This document shows positions 8,069 to 19,369 of a stretch of 64,000 nucleotides of DNA, piece after piece (the stretch's first letter is position 1; each line of letters starts with the position of its first letter). Origin of the DNA: Clostridiaceae bacterium (GTDB lineage: Bacteria > Bacillota > Clostridia > Lachnospirales > Lachnospiraceae); the NCBI GenBank assembly GCA_910575435.1, contig CAJTGI010000009.1, positions 1 through 64,000 on the forward strand, written 5' to 3'. The notes under the pieces were generated by a model. The model was not told where the DNA came from and made no database searches. It worked only from the letters and a program-made list of their open reading frames with translations. A program made the translations under genes and the position numbers.

Positions 8069-9337
8069 CTAGTAGCTCCACCTCAAGAAATTCACCAAGC
8101 CATGTTTCCATACCCTGCTTTCATGCGTCCCATTCGGGTATAAATACCAGATATGGTCTACATTGTTCTTTTCCAAAGACATATGGTAATTGTAAGGATT
8201 GTCTCCCACGGTGCCATCTTTCGTTCCGGTACACAACATGACCAGATCTGGAGATGTCTTCCATCCCTCCAAAGTCAGCAAATCCTGATTCAGCGTGGGC
8301 GCCGCTGAGAAAGAACCAATGTAGTTAAAGTGGTCCTTGATGGAAAATCCTAGATGCAGCGCTTCCATTCCTCCCATGGAAAGCCCGCAAACGCCCGTAT
8401 CCTTTCTATCCGAAGATACGCTATAATTTTTCAGGATATACGGCTCCAAATCCTCCAAAAATTCCTTTTCAAACTTAGTAAATGCCTCGATGTTTTCAGC
8501 ACTGAAGGTATTGGGATTTAATCCATCTTTTGGAATGACGCTCGGCACCACTGCAATCAAGGGCCTTATTTCATTTCTGGCAATCATGTTGCTAAGGATC
8601 TCATTTAACTGCATGTATACCCACTGCGTCCTGTCGCATCCAAGCCCATGAATCATATAGAGTACCGGATACTTCTTCGAGGTCGAGTAGTCCGGCGGGA
8701 GATAAATGCTTGCTTCCCTCGTACTACCCACTACTCCGGATTCGTATTGAAAAGTCTGAATCGTCCCCATCTTCGTACTTTCCTTTTTGCTTTGATACTC
8801 CTTCATATCGACATTGAAATACTTATTATAATCCTCTTCCGTCCCGCTTTTCTTGCCCTCGTCCCAATGCGCATCCGGCGTGGGCGTAATGCTTGGCGGA
8901 TCCGGCGTGGGCACAATGCTTGGCGCAGGCGTAGAATTGGAAGAAGGTCCTGACGGCTTTTGCGATGCAGAAGTCGTAGGCTTTTTGGTAGGCTTTACAG
9001 CCGCACTTTTTTTCTTCACTGTCACCTTGCAGGTATATTTCTTCTTTCCAACCTTAGCGATAATGGTAGTGCTTCCCTTCTTCTTTGCCTTTACCAAACC
9101 TTTCTTATCCACTGTAGCTACCTTTTTGTTTTTGCTGGACCAGACAACCTTCTTTTTCGTATTCTTTACCTTTAGTTTCTTTTTCTGTCCAACCTTAAGC
9201 GTGAGCTTCTTGCTGCTAATCGACACTTTCTTTCTTGCATTGGCAGTCTGGCTACATACTCCTGTCACCAGCATTCCCATAACTATGCACAGGGATATCG
9301 CTTTGCGGATCATGCTATTTCTTTTATTCATCCACAT
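8069..9337 (-). CDS. Secreted CE1/esterase-D-type esterase with Lys-rich Ig-like module (paralogue 2)
   Basis: A 422-aa tandem paralogue of 6646-7905 with the same architecture: signal peptide (1-34), Lys-rich Ig-like module, Pro/Ser/Thr linker and CE1-type esterase. Ser320 lies in GLSMGG, an Asp in TGTKDG and a His in GTHESRVW. The signal and Ig-like parts are nearly identical to paralogue 1; the linker and parts of the catalytic domain (QTFQYESGVVGSTREA against KKITYDSKVVGASREA) have diverged, so specificity may differ. The start ATG follows GGAGG. It is divergent from the AraC-family gene at 9455. No terminator is visible before the paralogue 1 promoter. Confidence 0.87.
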   Translation of the reverse strand: MWMNKRNSMIRKAISLCIVMGMLVTGVCSQTANARKKVSISSKKLTLKVGQKKKLKVKNTKKKVVWSSKNKKVATVDKKGLVKAKKKGSTTIIAKVGKKKYTCKVTVKKKSAAVKPTKKPTTSASQKPSGPSSNSTPAPSIVPTPDPPSITPTPDAHWDEGKKSGTEEDYNKYFNVDMKEYQSKKESTKMGTIQTFQYESGVVGSTREASIYLPPDYSTSKKYPVLYMIHGLGCDRTQWVYMQLNEILSNMIARNEIRPLIAVVPSVIPKDGLNPNTFSAENIEAFTKFEKEFLEDLEPYILKNYSVSSDRKDTGVCGLSMGGMEALHLGFSIKDHFNYIGSFSAAPTLNQDLLTLEGWKTSPDLVMLCTGTKDGTVGDNPYNYHMSLEKNNVDHIWYLYPNGTHESRVWKHGLVNFLRWSY

Positions 9338-9378
9338 CTACCTCCTCAATATAATATAGTTGACAATTACCTTTATAT

Positions 9379-9441
9379 AAGATAACATATTTTTTATTTG
9401 AAATCTTATCATAAAACGACTAAAAAATATAGAATAACGAC
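9379..9441 (-). promoter_or_regulatory. Esterase 2 promoter with AraC-type direct-repeat operator
   Basis: ACGAC occurs at 9416-9420 and 9437-9441, again 21 bp apart, 32 bp upstream of the minus-strand -10 TATCTT (9384-9379). The nearest half-site ends 14 bp before the start codon of the divergent AraC-family gene, so the site could serve both for activation of the esterase and autoregulation. Confidence 0.62.
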
Positions 9442-9454
9442 ATGAGGTGGATAT

Positions 9455-10351
9455 ATGGATACTTTTCCCTATTTGATAAGTTCTCTGGACCACTCCCCGC
9501 ACACCACGCTTTTGGGGGAAGTGAAAGTACGCAAAATCAATAAGCATTTCAAGCGTACGCCCGCGGACTGGATATTGTACATTATAATTGACGGCACCAT
9601 GATCCTTAAAGAAGATGCATTAAAATATCGTCTGACAGGGGGAGATATTTTGATGCTGACGCCGGGAAGATGCCATTTCGGGCTTCCCTTTCAGGATTCC
9701 ATCCACTATTATTACATTCACTTTCGTTGGGATGATCTGGAAGAAATCGCCCTGACCCCGGAGGAATACCAGCAAAAAAAAATCAATATCCAAGAGCAAA
9801 TGATTGCCCATATGGGAGAGGATTCCCAACCGGATTATCTGCTCTTACCAAAATATTTTTATCCAGATGCGCATACATTCCAAGAAATAATAGAAGATGT
9901 AAGACAGCTGTTGCACGTCTCCAAAAAAGCCCTGCCACATCAGCAGAGCATGAATGACTGCCTGTTTCTTATGATCTTATTAAAGCTGTCCCGCTGGGAG
10001 TTGCTCCAGCAGCTGCCAAAAAATAACCCTTCCTTTTCATTTACTCTGCCTATCATGGCATATTTGAAAGAACACCACAGGGAAAAAATCAGCAGCAAAA
10101 CCTTGGAGGAAGTATTTCATCACAATTTTGACTATATGAACAGAAAATTCAAGGAAAATACTGGAACTACTATCTTCCAGTTTTTGGAAAAATATCGCAT
10201 AGAGGAGAGCAAGAAACTTTTGGAGAGCAAACATTTTTCAATTACGGAGATTGCAGAAATATTGGGATTCTGCAATGCCTACTACTTCACGAAGGTATTT
10301 AAAAAGCATGAGAATATCACGCCAAAGGAATATAAAAATTCCCATGCTTAA
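9455..10351 (+). CDS. AraC-family transcriptional regulator
   Basis: A 298-aa cytoplasmic regulator. The N-terminal half (about 25-170) is a cupin-like sensor domain with a TGGDILMLTPG turn. The C-terminal 100 residues hold two helix-turn-helix motifs, the second ending in the AraC signature ITEIAEILGFCNAYYFTKVFKK followed by TPKEYK; for brevity its key residues are Gly272, Phe273, Tyr277 and Phe278 (approximate). The ATG follows GAGGTGG. It is divergent from the two esterases, and the paired ACGAC half-sites in front of each make it their probable activator, presumably in response to a sugar released from polysaccharide (inferred). Confidence 0.9.
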   Translation: MDTFPYLISSLDHSPHTTLLGEVKVRKINKHFKRTPADWILYIIIDGTMILKEDALKYRLTGGDILMLTPGRCHFGLPFQDSIHYYYIHFRWDDLEEIALTPEEYQQKKINIQEQMIAHMGEDSQPDYLLLPKYFYPDAHTFQEIIEDVRQLLHVSKKALPHQQSMNDCLFLMILLKLSRWELLQQLPKNNPSFSFTLPIMAYLKEHHREKISSKTLEEVFHHNFDYMNRKFKENTGTTIFQFLEKYRIEESKKLLESKHFSITEIAEILGFCNAYYFTKVFKKHENITPKEYKNSHA

Positions 10352-10459
10352 AATCACTAAATATTCAGCAACTTATAGTGATGTATTTGCTACGAGGATT
10401 CACATTCCAATATTCTCGAAGACACATTACCTGCATCTTGTTTTATCTTGTCTAATATA

Positions 10460-10490
10460 AAAAACTAGGGCCGAGATACACTCAGCCCAT
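10460..10490 (-). terminator. Terminator between AraC gene and Abi gene (minus orientation)
   Basis: GGGCtGAG (10490-10483) pairs with CTCgGCCC (10475-10468), followed on minus by TAGTTTTTTA. It lies about 60 bp beyond the stop of the minus-strand Abi gene. The two genes converge here. Confidence 0.65.
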
Positions 10491-10546
10491 ACAAAAGTAT
10501 TTTATTAATATCAATACTTTTTAACTCCATGTGTGTGATTTTATCA

Positions 10547-11425
10547 TTATGCCAACCATATGTCAAGTATCTTATTTGCGAATATATATGCATTTTTTAC
10601 CGTATTACAATGTTTAAAATAATCTTTATGCAATAACATACGATCAAAAAATAAATTTCGAATATCTTCTTTGGTATGTTTCATAATACCGTTACTCTTA
10701 ATATAATATTCAAATGCAACTAAAAGAGTTACAAAGTCATTTATGCACTTTGAAGATAATCTTGATTTTCTTTCAGACTTTGTGATACTTTCAATTTTTG
10801 CAACATATTGACTAACTATTGGCAGTGATTTTTCATCTTGTGATTTTAACTGACTAAACAAACAATGATTATGTGCAGCCGCATTTCTAAAATTTCTTAC
10901 ATGAAATAACAGATCAACTTCTTCTGACGTTACATAACCTTTTTGTCTGACAAATTTATACAGGTGACATAAATCACCAAATGAAACCACTTCTAGTAAT
11001 ACCCATAATGGCATCCTATTTTGATTCTCGACAACTAAATCCATACAATAAGAATTATTGGCATTTTTTAAAATTTTCCCCTTTACATTCTTTTTATTAT
11101 TGGATTGATACAGAAAGTATTCCTCTACAATAGAATAGCCGTCTTCCTCATTTTCTATACACTTATTTATAATATATACCTTAGCAGCATGTTCAATATT
11201 CAAGCACATTCGTATTATCAAAAATCGAAACTCCATATCTAAGGTAGACAATTCAACTAAATACGAAAAATCTAAATCCATATATTTCTTTGTACCATTT
11301 ACCATTGAATATTGAAAATTGTTTTGGTAACTTGTTATTTTCTTATAATATGACTGTCCTTTTAAAAATGCAACTGCTCTCTCTTCTGTATATGCTTTAT
11401 TGAATTTTATATTCTTGTCTTTCAT
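10547..11425 (-). CDS. Abi-like (Abi_2/AbiD-AbiF type) HEPN-domain protein
   Basis: A 292-aa soluble protein of the Abi_2 family, which provides abortive infection against phages. Recognised by YTEERAVAFLKGQSYYK near the N-terminus, the MEFRFLIIRMCLNIEHAAK helix and the HEPN-type RNase motif RNAAAHN (Arg-x4-His) near residue 180. The ATG at 11425 has AAAGG touching it, with no spacer. In-frame codons continue upstream for 15 codons (reading KKLHKAEELIER) to an ATA at about 11470, 5 nt after GGGGGTG. The true start may therefore be that ATA, or a mutated ATG. It stands alone between polysaccharide genes and the fumarase pair and may be acquired. Activity is unproven. Confidence 0.72.
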   Translation of the reverse strand: MKDKNIKFNKAYTEERAVAFLKGQSYYKKITSYQNNFQYSMVNGTKKYMDLDFSYLVELSTLDMEFRFLIIRMCLNIEHAAKVYIINKCIENEEDGYSIVEEYFLYQSNNKKNVKGKILKNANNSYCMDLVVENQNRMPLWVLLEVVSFGDLCHLYKFVRQKGYVTSEEVDLLFHVRNFRNAAAHNHCLFSQLKSQDEKSLPIVSQYVAKIESITKSERKSRLSSKCINDFVTLLVAFEYYIKSNGIMKHTKEDIRNLFFDRMLLHKDYFKHCNTVKNAYIFANKILDIWLA

Positions 11426-11528
11426 CCTTTCAATAAGTTCTTCCGCTTTATGTAATTTTTTTATATGTTCACCCCCATTCTACAAAATTATGCTCAATTA
11501 ACTAATGCCTTGCCTAATAATATATTTT

Positions 11529-12065
11529 CTATCTCAATGTCTGATCATACATATTATTTTTCTCCTGGTCTATCACTACGATCACCGGAAGATTTTCCAC
11601 TTCCAACTTTCGGATTGCCTCCGTCCCCAAATCCTCGTAGGCAACAATTTCTGACTTTTTAATACACTGTGATAGCAGTGCCCCAGCACCTCCGATGGCC
11701 GCAAAATACACTGCATGATTTTCTGCCATGGATGCAATGACCTCCGGAGAACGCTTTCCTTTTCCAATCATCCCCTTTAATCCATGTTCCAAAAAAAGAG
11801 GCGTATATTTGTCCATCCGACTGCTGGTAGTAGGGCCCGCCGAGCCAATGACCTGCCCTTCCCTAGCGGGAGATGGCCCGAGATAATAGATGATATTTTC
11901 CTTCAAATCAATGGGAATCTGCTGCCCCTCCTGCATCGCATCATACATTCTCTTATGCGCCGCATCCCTGGCAGTATAGACTGTTCCGCTGATATATACA
12001 TAATCCCCGGCTTTCAGGTCTGACACTTTTTCCTCTGTCAGTGGAGTGGTAATATATTTATCCAA
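11529..12065 (-). CDS. Class I fumarate hydratase / L(+)-tartrate dehydratase, beta subunit
   Basis: A 178-aa C-terminal-type subunit of an oxygen-sensitive [4Fe-4S] hydro-lyase that interconverts fumarate and malate, or dehydrates tartrate. Seen: ITTPLTEEKVSDLKAGD at the start, the GPTTSSRMD substrate-binding segment and GKGKRS. I chose the TTG start at 12065 because GGAGG lies 7 nt upstream and the protein then begins like its homologues; an in-frame ATG at 12095 would add 10 residues but has no clear SD. It lies downstream of the alpha subunit with a 117-nt gap, so the two form one operon. FumB-type or TtdB-type substrate cannot be decided from sequence. Confidence 0.87.
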   Translation of the reverse strand: MDKYITTPLTEEKVSDLKAGDYVYISGTVYTARDAAHKRMYDAMQEGQQIPIDLKENIIYYLGPSPAREGQVIGSAGPTTSSRMDKYTPLFLEHGLKGMIGKGKRSPEVIASMAENHAVYFAAIGGAGALLSQCIKKSEIVAYEDLGTEAIRKLEVENLPVIVVIDQEKNNMYDQTLR

Positions 12066-12181
12066 AGTATCTTCCTCCTTCTTCATCATCCCCATACTCA
12101 GTCACTCTCTCAAATATGCCATTTTGCGGCACAAATGCTTTCATTCTTCCTGTGTGAATGGTCTTTTCATTCGCACTTTTA

Positions 12182-13024
12182 TCAGATAATTCTCGTCTTA
12201 TGGCGGTTCACATGGCAGCACATATTGACAGCCACAGGCAGTCCTGCAATGTGAGTGGGATAGGTCTCGATATTGATGCCCAGGGCGGTGGTATTGCCCC
12301 CCAAGCCTGCAGGGCCAATACCCAATGCATTAATCTTAGCAAGCATTTCTTCCTCCAGTTCCTTCACATAGGGAATAGAATTGTGGCTGCCCAGTTCTCT
12401 TGTCAAAGCCTTCTTGGCGAGAAGGGCGCACTTTTCAAATGTACCTCCCATGCCAACGCCCACCACTACTGGGGGACAGGCATTTGGCCCCGCCAGTTTC
12501 ACCGTCTCGAGAATGACGTCTTTCACTCCCTCGATGCCATCTGCGGGCTTTAGCATCACCACCCTGCTCATATTCTCACTGCCAAATCCCTTAGGTGCCA
12601 CGGTAATTTCCACTTGATCTCCCGGAACCACCTCATAATGAATCACCCCCGGCGTATTATCATCCGTATTTACCCGGTCAATGGGATCTCTCACCACGGA
12701 TTTTCGCAGATATCCCTCCACATAGCCCTGGCGGATTCCCTCATTGATGGCATCTTCCAGGCTTCCTCCTGAGATATGCACTTCCTGTCCTATTTTCATG
12801 AACACCACTGCCATCCCCGTATCCTGGCAAATGGGAATGCTCTTCTCCTTGGCTATCTGAAGATTCTCCTGCAGCTGGCCAAGAATCTGCTTCCCCAGCT
12901 TCTCCGTCTCTTCCCCCTCCATCTGATCTAACTTTCCCTTTACATCTTCCGTCAGGGTCAAATTAGCCTCAATGCACATTTCCTTGATGTTCTCCGTAAT
13001 CACATCAGTAGAAATCTCTCTCAT
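12182..13024 (-). CDS. Class I fumarate hydratase / L(+)-tartrate dehydratase, alpha subunit
   Basis: A 280-aa iron-sulfur subunit partnering the 11529-12065 protein. Seen: CQDTGMAVVF, GPNACPPVVVGVGMGG and the C-terminal CCHVNRHK, which supply the three cluster cysteines and substrate-binding residues of the family. The ATG at 13024 has AGAGG about 9 nt upstream; a TTG three codons earlier is less likely. The enzyme would serve the reductive branch of the TCA cycle or malate/tartrate use in an anaerobe. A weak 8-bp hairpin (13092-13110) separates it from gyrA. Confidence 0.88.
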   Translation of the reverse strand: MREISTDVITENIKEMCIEANLTLTEDVKGKLDQMEGEETEKLGKQILGQLQENLQIAKEKSIPICQDTGMAVVFMKIGQEVHISGGSLEDAINEGIRQGYVEGYLRKSVVRDPIDRVNTDDNTPGVIHYEVVPGDQVEITVAPKGFGSENMSRVVMLKPADGIEGVKDVILETVKLAGPNACPPVVVGVGMGGTFEKCALLAKKALTRELGSHNSIPYVKELEEEMLAKINALGIGPAGLGGNTTALGINIETYPTHIAGLPVAVNMCCHVNRHKTRII

Positions 13025-13118
13025 GACTGCCAACCTCTTTTCTCTATGCTACCTACTCTTATAGTTCTTTACTGTTAACTGCAATCTTTTCAATAAGATA
13101 GCATCTTATTCATTGTTA

Positions 13119-15746
13119 CTATTCATTTTCCTTCTCTTCCTCTGCCCTCTCCAGCAATCTGTCCAGAGAGCCATCTATATCGCCAGAAGCATGGTCCGAT
13201 CCATCTGCTATATCTCCAGCACTGTTCTCCTCAGTATCACTTTCTTCAATCTCAGCGCCATCCGCCATGCTTTCTTCATTGCCAACACCATTCTCCTCCG
13301 GCACGGCCTCCCGCACCTTCGCAAGACTTGCCACCACAATATCCTTCGTATTATCCAGATCAATCAGCTTCACCCCGGAAGTAATCCTCCCCAACTGGGA
13401 AACTTCTGAAACCTTCAACTGGATAATGATTCCCTCGGTGGTAATTAGCATCACTTCATTCTCATCATTCACCGCCTTGGCACCAATGACATTCCCTGTC
13501 TTTTCCGTAATCTTATAGCACTTCACGCCCTTGCCGCCACGGTACTGCACCGTAAACTCCTCCATGGACGTGCGCTTGCCCAAACCATATTCTGATACCA
13601 GAAGAATACTATCTCCCTGACTATTCATCTGCATTGCCACCACTTCATCATCATACGTTAGATTCATGCCGATTACGCCCATAGAAGTTCTTCCGGTTGG
13701 GCGCACGTCATTTTCGTGGAATCTGATGCACTGCCCATGCTTCGTCACCAAAAGGATTTCTTTCTCTTTATTGGTCACTTTCACCTCGATCAGCTCATCA
13801 TCCTCCCGCAGCTTGATGGCCTGCAAGCCGGATTTCCGAATATTTGCATAATCAATAATCGAAGTCTTTTTCACAAGCCCTTTCTTAGTAGCCATAAATA
13901 GATACTTTCCGTCCTCGTACTCCCTCAAGGGAATCACGGCGGTAATCTTTTCCTCCGGCAGGAGCTGCAGCAAATTGATGATAGCAGTACCTCTGGCCGT
14001 GCGGCTGGACTCGGGAATCTCGTATGCCTTCAAGCGATACACCCTGCCCATATTGGTAAAGAACATAATATAGTGGTGGGTGGTAGCCATAAATAACTCT
14101 TCCACATAATCATTTTCAATGGTCTGCATTCCCTTAATGCCCTTGCCGCCACGGTGCTGGCTGTTAAAATTCTCCATGGTCATGCGCTTGATATATCCCA
14201 GCTTGGTCATGGTAATCACCGTATTCTCTCTGGGAATCATATCCTCCATAGAAATATCAAATTCATCATACCCGATGGCGGTACGCCTCTCATCCCCATA
14301 TTTATCCCGTATTACCAGAATCTCTTCCCTAATCACGCCCAAGAGAAGCTTCCTGTCTGCCAGAATCGCCTTAAATTCCTGAATCTTTTTCTGTAATTCA
14401 GCAAATTCATTCTCAATTTTCTCTCGCTCCAAGCCTGTCAGGGCACGAAGGCGCATCTCTACGATGGCATCCGCCTGAGGCTGGGAAAGTTCAAAGCGTG
14501 CAATCAGCTTTTCCTTGGCCTCATTGGTACTCTTTGAGCCGCGGATAATGTTAATCACTTCGTCAATATTATCCAGAGCGATTAAGAGTCCCTGCAAGAT
14601 ATGCGCCCGCTCTTCCGCCTTATTCAGCTCGTACTTCGTCCTGCGTGTAACCACTTCCTCCTGATGCTTGAGATAATATTGAAGAATCTGCATCAGATTC
14701 ATTACCACCGGCTCATTATTCACCAGAGCAAGCATAATCACCCCAAAGGTATCCTGCATCTGGGTGTGCTTGTACAACTGGTTCAAGACAATATTAGGAT
14801 TCACATCCCGGCGAAGCTCAATGCAGATGCGCATGCCTTCCCGGTTCGTCTCGTCCCTCAGGTCCGTGATGCCATCTACCTTCTTATCCCTGTGCAGTTC
14901 CGATATTTTTTCAATCAGTTTTGCCTTATTCACCATATAAGGTAGTTCTGTCACTACAATACGGTTTTTCCCATTATCCATAGGCTCGATATTCGTAATC
15001 GCGCGGACGCGTATTTTCCCCCGCCCGGTACGGTAGGCATCCTCGATTCCCCTAGTGCCAAGAATCTCCGCTCCCGTCGGGAAATCCGGCCCCTTGATAA
15101 TATGCATCATCTCTTCTATGGTGGTACTTTTCTCATCACAGATATCATCAATCAGTTTTACCACGCCGTCAATCACTTCCCGAAGATTGTGGGGAGGTAT
15201 ATTGGTGGCCATTCCCACCGCAATGCCGGAAGTGCCATTTACCAAAAGATTGGGAAATCTGGCGGGAAGCACTACGGGCTCTTTCTCCGTCTCGTCAAAG
15301 TTGGGTACGAAGTCCACCGTATCCTTCTCGATATCATCTAGCATCTTCTTAGAAATCTTGCTCAGCCTCGCCTCAGTATAACGCATGGCGGCGGCGCCAT
15401 CCCCGTCCACGGAACCAAAATTCCCATGGCCATCCACCAAGGGATACCTGGTAGACCACTCCTGGGCCAGATTCACCAAAGCCCCATAGATAGAGCTATC
15501 TCCGTGGGGATGATATTTACCCATGGTATCACCCACGATACGGGCGCATTTACGGTGAGGCTTATCCGGGTCATTGTGCAGTTCCGCCATCGCATACAAA
15601 ATCCTTCTCTGCACCGGCTTCAAGCCATCCCTCACATCCGGCAAGGCCCTGGCGGCAATGACAGACATGGCATAGTCTATGTAAGATGTTTCCATGGTTT
15701 TTTTCAAATCCACGTCATTGACTTTATCAAATATATTTTCGTCCAT
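13119..15746 (-). CDS. gyrA: DNA gyrase subunit A
   Basis: An 875-aa DNA-cleaving subunit of gyrase. The catalytic tyrosine is in [10 protein letters not shown] (about residue 123), and the quinolone-resistance region [10 protein letters not shown] is intact. The C-terminal beta-pinwheel carries a GyrA-box-like QYRGGKGVK and a second QHRGGKGIK motif. The last 60 residues are a strongly acidic tail ([17 protein letters not shown]) longer than in B. subtilis. The ATG follows GAGGAAGAG. It lies 222 bp downstream of gyrB on the same strand. Confidence 0.98.
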   Translation of the reverse strand: MDENIFDKVNDVDLKKTMETSYIDYAMSVIAARALPDVRDGLKPVQRRILYAMAELHNDPDKPHRKCARIVGDTMGKYHPHGDSSIYGALVNLAQEWSTRYPLVDGHGNFGSVDGDGAAAMRYTEARLSKISKKMLDDIEKDTVDFVPNFDETEKEPVVLPARFPNLLVNGTSGIAVGMATNIPPHNLREVIDGVVKLIDDICDEKSTTIEEMMHIIKGPDFPTGAEILGTRGIEDAYRTGRGKIRVRAITNIEPMDNGKNRIVVTELPYMVNKAKLIEKISELHRDKKVDGITDLRDETNREGMRICIELRRDVNPNIVLNQLYKHTQMQDTFGVIMLALVNNEPVVMNLMQILQYYLKHQEEVVTRRTKYELNKAEERAHILQGLLIALDNIDEVINIIRGSKSTNEAKEKLIARFELSQPQADAIVEMRLRALTGLEREKIENEFAELQKKIQEFKAILADRKLLLGVIREEILVIRDKYGDERRTAIGYDEFDISMEDMIPRENTVITMTKLGYIKRMTMENFNSQHRGGKGIKGMQTIENDYVEELFMATTHHYIMFFTNMGRVYRLKAYEIPESSRTARGTAIINLLQLLPEEKITAVIPLREYEDGKYLFMATKKGLVKKTSIIDYANIRKSGLQAIKLREDDELIEVKVTNKEKEILLVTKHGQCIRFHENDVRPTGRTSMGVIGMNLTYDDEVVAMQMNSQGDSILLVSEYGLGKRTSMEEFTVQYRGGKGVKCYKITEKTGNVIGAKAVNDENEVMLITTEGIIIQLKVSEVSQLGRITSGVKLIDLDNTKDIVVASLAKVREAVPEENGVGNEESMADGAEIEESDTEENSAGDIADGSDHASGDIDGSLDRLLERAEEEKENE

Positions 15747-15969
15747 CTCTTCCTCATTTCTGCGCTGCTTTTTTTATATTTTCAATCATGCCGCCACGAG
15801 CGACACAAACAATCCATGAAGAATGCTGATTTTGCATTCTTTGCACACTTTCCAGTCTGCGGCAAGCAGCGCATATGCGCAAACTGGCTAGTATACTGTA
15901 TCATTGATATATGGAAAATTAGGCTAGGAGGTTTGGCTGAATGTCAACGATACAGTGCACTAGGCATCA
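15747..15969 (-). promoter_or_regulatory. gyrB-gyrA intergenic region with several hairpins
   Basis: This 223-bp gap holds AAGAATGC/GCATTCTT (around 15811-15833), a CCAGT/ACTGG stem enclosing the palindrome GCGCATATGCGC (around 15850-15890), and a long imperfect stem between AGTATACTGTATC (15892-15904) and GATACAGTGCACT (about 15949-15961). No ORF is seen. It probably carries a gyrA promoter or processing structure; the exact role is unknown. Confidence 0.4.
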
Positions 15970-17967
<1,998 letters not shown>

Positions 17968-19059
17968 TCATTCATCTTCCTGAACTGTAATCTCTCCCTG
18001 CACCACCCTAAAAATCTTATCCAACGTCAATCTGCTCCCCACAAACTCCTCAATGCCCGTGCAGGTAATAATCGCCTGGATATCATGAATGCTATCCAGC
18101 AGGTAATTCTGCCGCTTGCGATCTAATTCCGACAGGACATCGTCCAATAATAGAATCGGGGAATCCCCGATCAAATCCTTTACCAATTCAATCTCTGCCA
18201 ATTTGAGAGACAGGGCGCAAGTACGCTGCTGCCCCTGGGAGCCATATCTCCTCAAATCAATATCGCCATTCAGGAAGCAAATATCATCCCGATGGGGTCC
18301 TACATTTGTAGAACAGGTCTTCAAATCCTTCTCCCTGGCATCTGCCAGCTTCCTCTGGAAATCATCCACCAAAACATCCGGCTCATAGATCATGCGAATC
18401 AGTTCTTTTCCACCGGTAAGCCTTCCATTGACCTCAGTGACAATTTCACCAATCTCTTCTACAAAAGTCTCCCGGCGTCTCACCAGCTTGCTGCCATATT
18501 CCACCAGCTGCATGTCCCACAAATCCAGCGTCTCTTTCAGAGAGGGCTGGTGATAAATCTGCTTGAGCAGCTTATTTCTCTGGGCAAGCACCTTATTGTA
18601 CTCTCCCAGGTCATGGAGATATACCGCATCCAACTGGCATAACTCCATATTGACAAACCTTCTTCTCTCGGAAGGGCCATTCTTGATAATCCGAAGATCC
18701 TCCGGGGAAAAGAAAATCACATTCAATAGCCCCAAAAGCTCTCCCGACCTCTTGATGGGAATGCCGTCAATGGCAATGCCTTTTCCTTTGCTCTTTTTCA
18801 GATGCATGTCTATCCGGTGAGACATATTCTTCTTCACCAGATGCATGCGGATATGAGCCTCCTCTTCTCCCAGCCGGATCAATTCCCTATCCTTGCACCC
18901 CTTGTGGGACTTGGTGGTTCCACAGACAAAGATAGACTCCAATATATTTGTCTTCCCCTGGGCATTGTCGCCGCAGAGAATATTTGTCTTATTATGAAAA
19001 TCAATCTTGGCAAAATCATAATTTCTAAAATTGCCTACCTCAAGAGTATCAATATACAT
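17968..19059 (-). CDS. recF: DNA replication and repair protein RecF
   Basis: A 363-aa SMC-like ATPase that helps load RecA at gaps. Walker A is GDNAQGKTN (about 34-42), the ABC signature is in GSQGQQRTCALSLKLAE and Walker B in PILLLDDVLSELD. The ATG lies 3 bp after the yaaA stop, so the two are translationally coupled. Length matches the family (about 360-370). Confidence 0.97.
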   Translation of the reverse strand: MYIDTLEVGNFRNYDFAKIDFHNKTNILCGDNAQGKTNILESIFVCGTTKSHKGCKDRELIRLGEEEAHIRMHLVKKNMSHRIDMHLKKSKGKGIAIDGIPIKRSGELLGLLNVIFFSPEDLRIIKNGPSERRRFVNMELCQLDAVYLHDLGEYNKVLAQRNKLLKQIYHQPSLKETLDLWDMQLVEYGSKLVRRRETFVEEIGEIVTEVNGRLTGGKELIRMIYEPDVLVDDFQRKLADAREKDLKTCSTNVGPHRDDICFLNGDIDLRRYGSQGQQRTCALSLKLAEIELVKDLIGDSPILLLDDVLSELDRKRQNYLLDSIHDIQAIITCTGIEEFVGSRLTLDKIFRVVQGEITVQEDE

Positions 19060-19062
19060 AGA

Positions 19063-19275
19063 CTACTCTCCAATCACTGTGACCTCTTGTCCGTGGTATT
19101 CCACCACATCCTGGGGATAAATCTTCTTTCCCCTGCGAGTCTCCACCTCGCCATTGACCTTCACCAGCCCATCCTGAATCACTACCTTGGCCTCCACCCC
19201 GGAGGACACAAGATTGGCCAGTTTCAGCAACTGTCCCAGTTTGATAAAGTCATCTCGAATCTCTACTGCTGTCAT
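19063..19275 (-). CDS. yaaA: S4-domain RNA-binding protein YaaA (RlbA)
   Basis: A 70-aa S4-like protein found between dnaN and recF in most Firmicutes. Seen: IKLGQLLKLANLVSSGVEAK and VKVNGEVETRRGKKI, the alpha-L RNA-binding fold. Thought to act in ribosome assembly. It is just upstream of recF (3-bp gap) and 95 bp from dnaN. Confidence 0.93.
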   Translation of the reverse strand: MTAVEIRDDFIKLGQLLKLANLVSSGVEAKVVIQDGLVKVNGEVETRRGKKIYPQDVVEYHGQEVTVIGE

Positions 19276-19369
19276 ACGTCTGCCTTTCTATCCCAGCCAT
19301 CCACAGCCATATAGAAGAATGCACCGTCTCCTCTACATAACTGTGAATGGCTTATTACATCGTTGGTTA

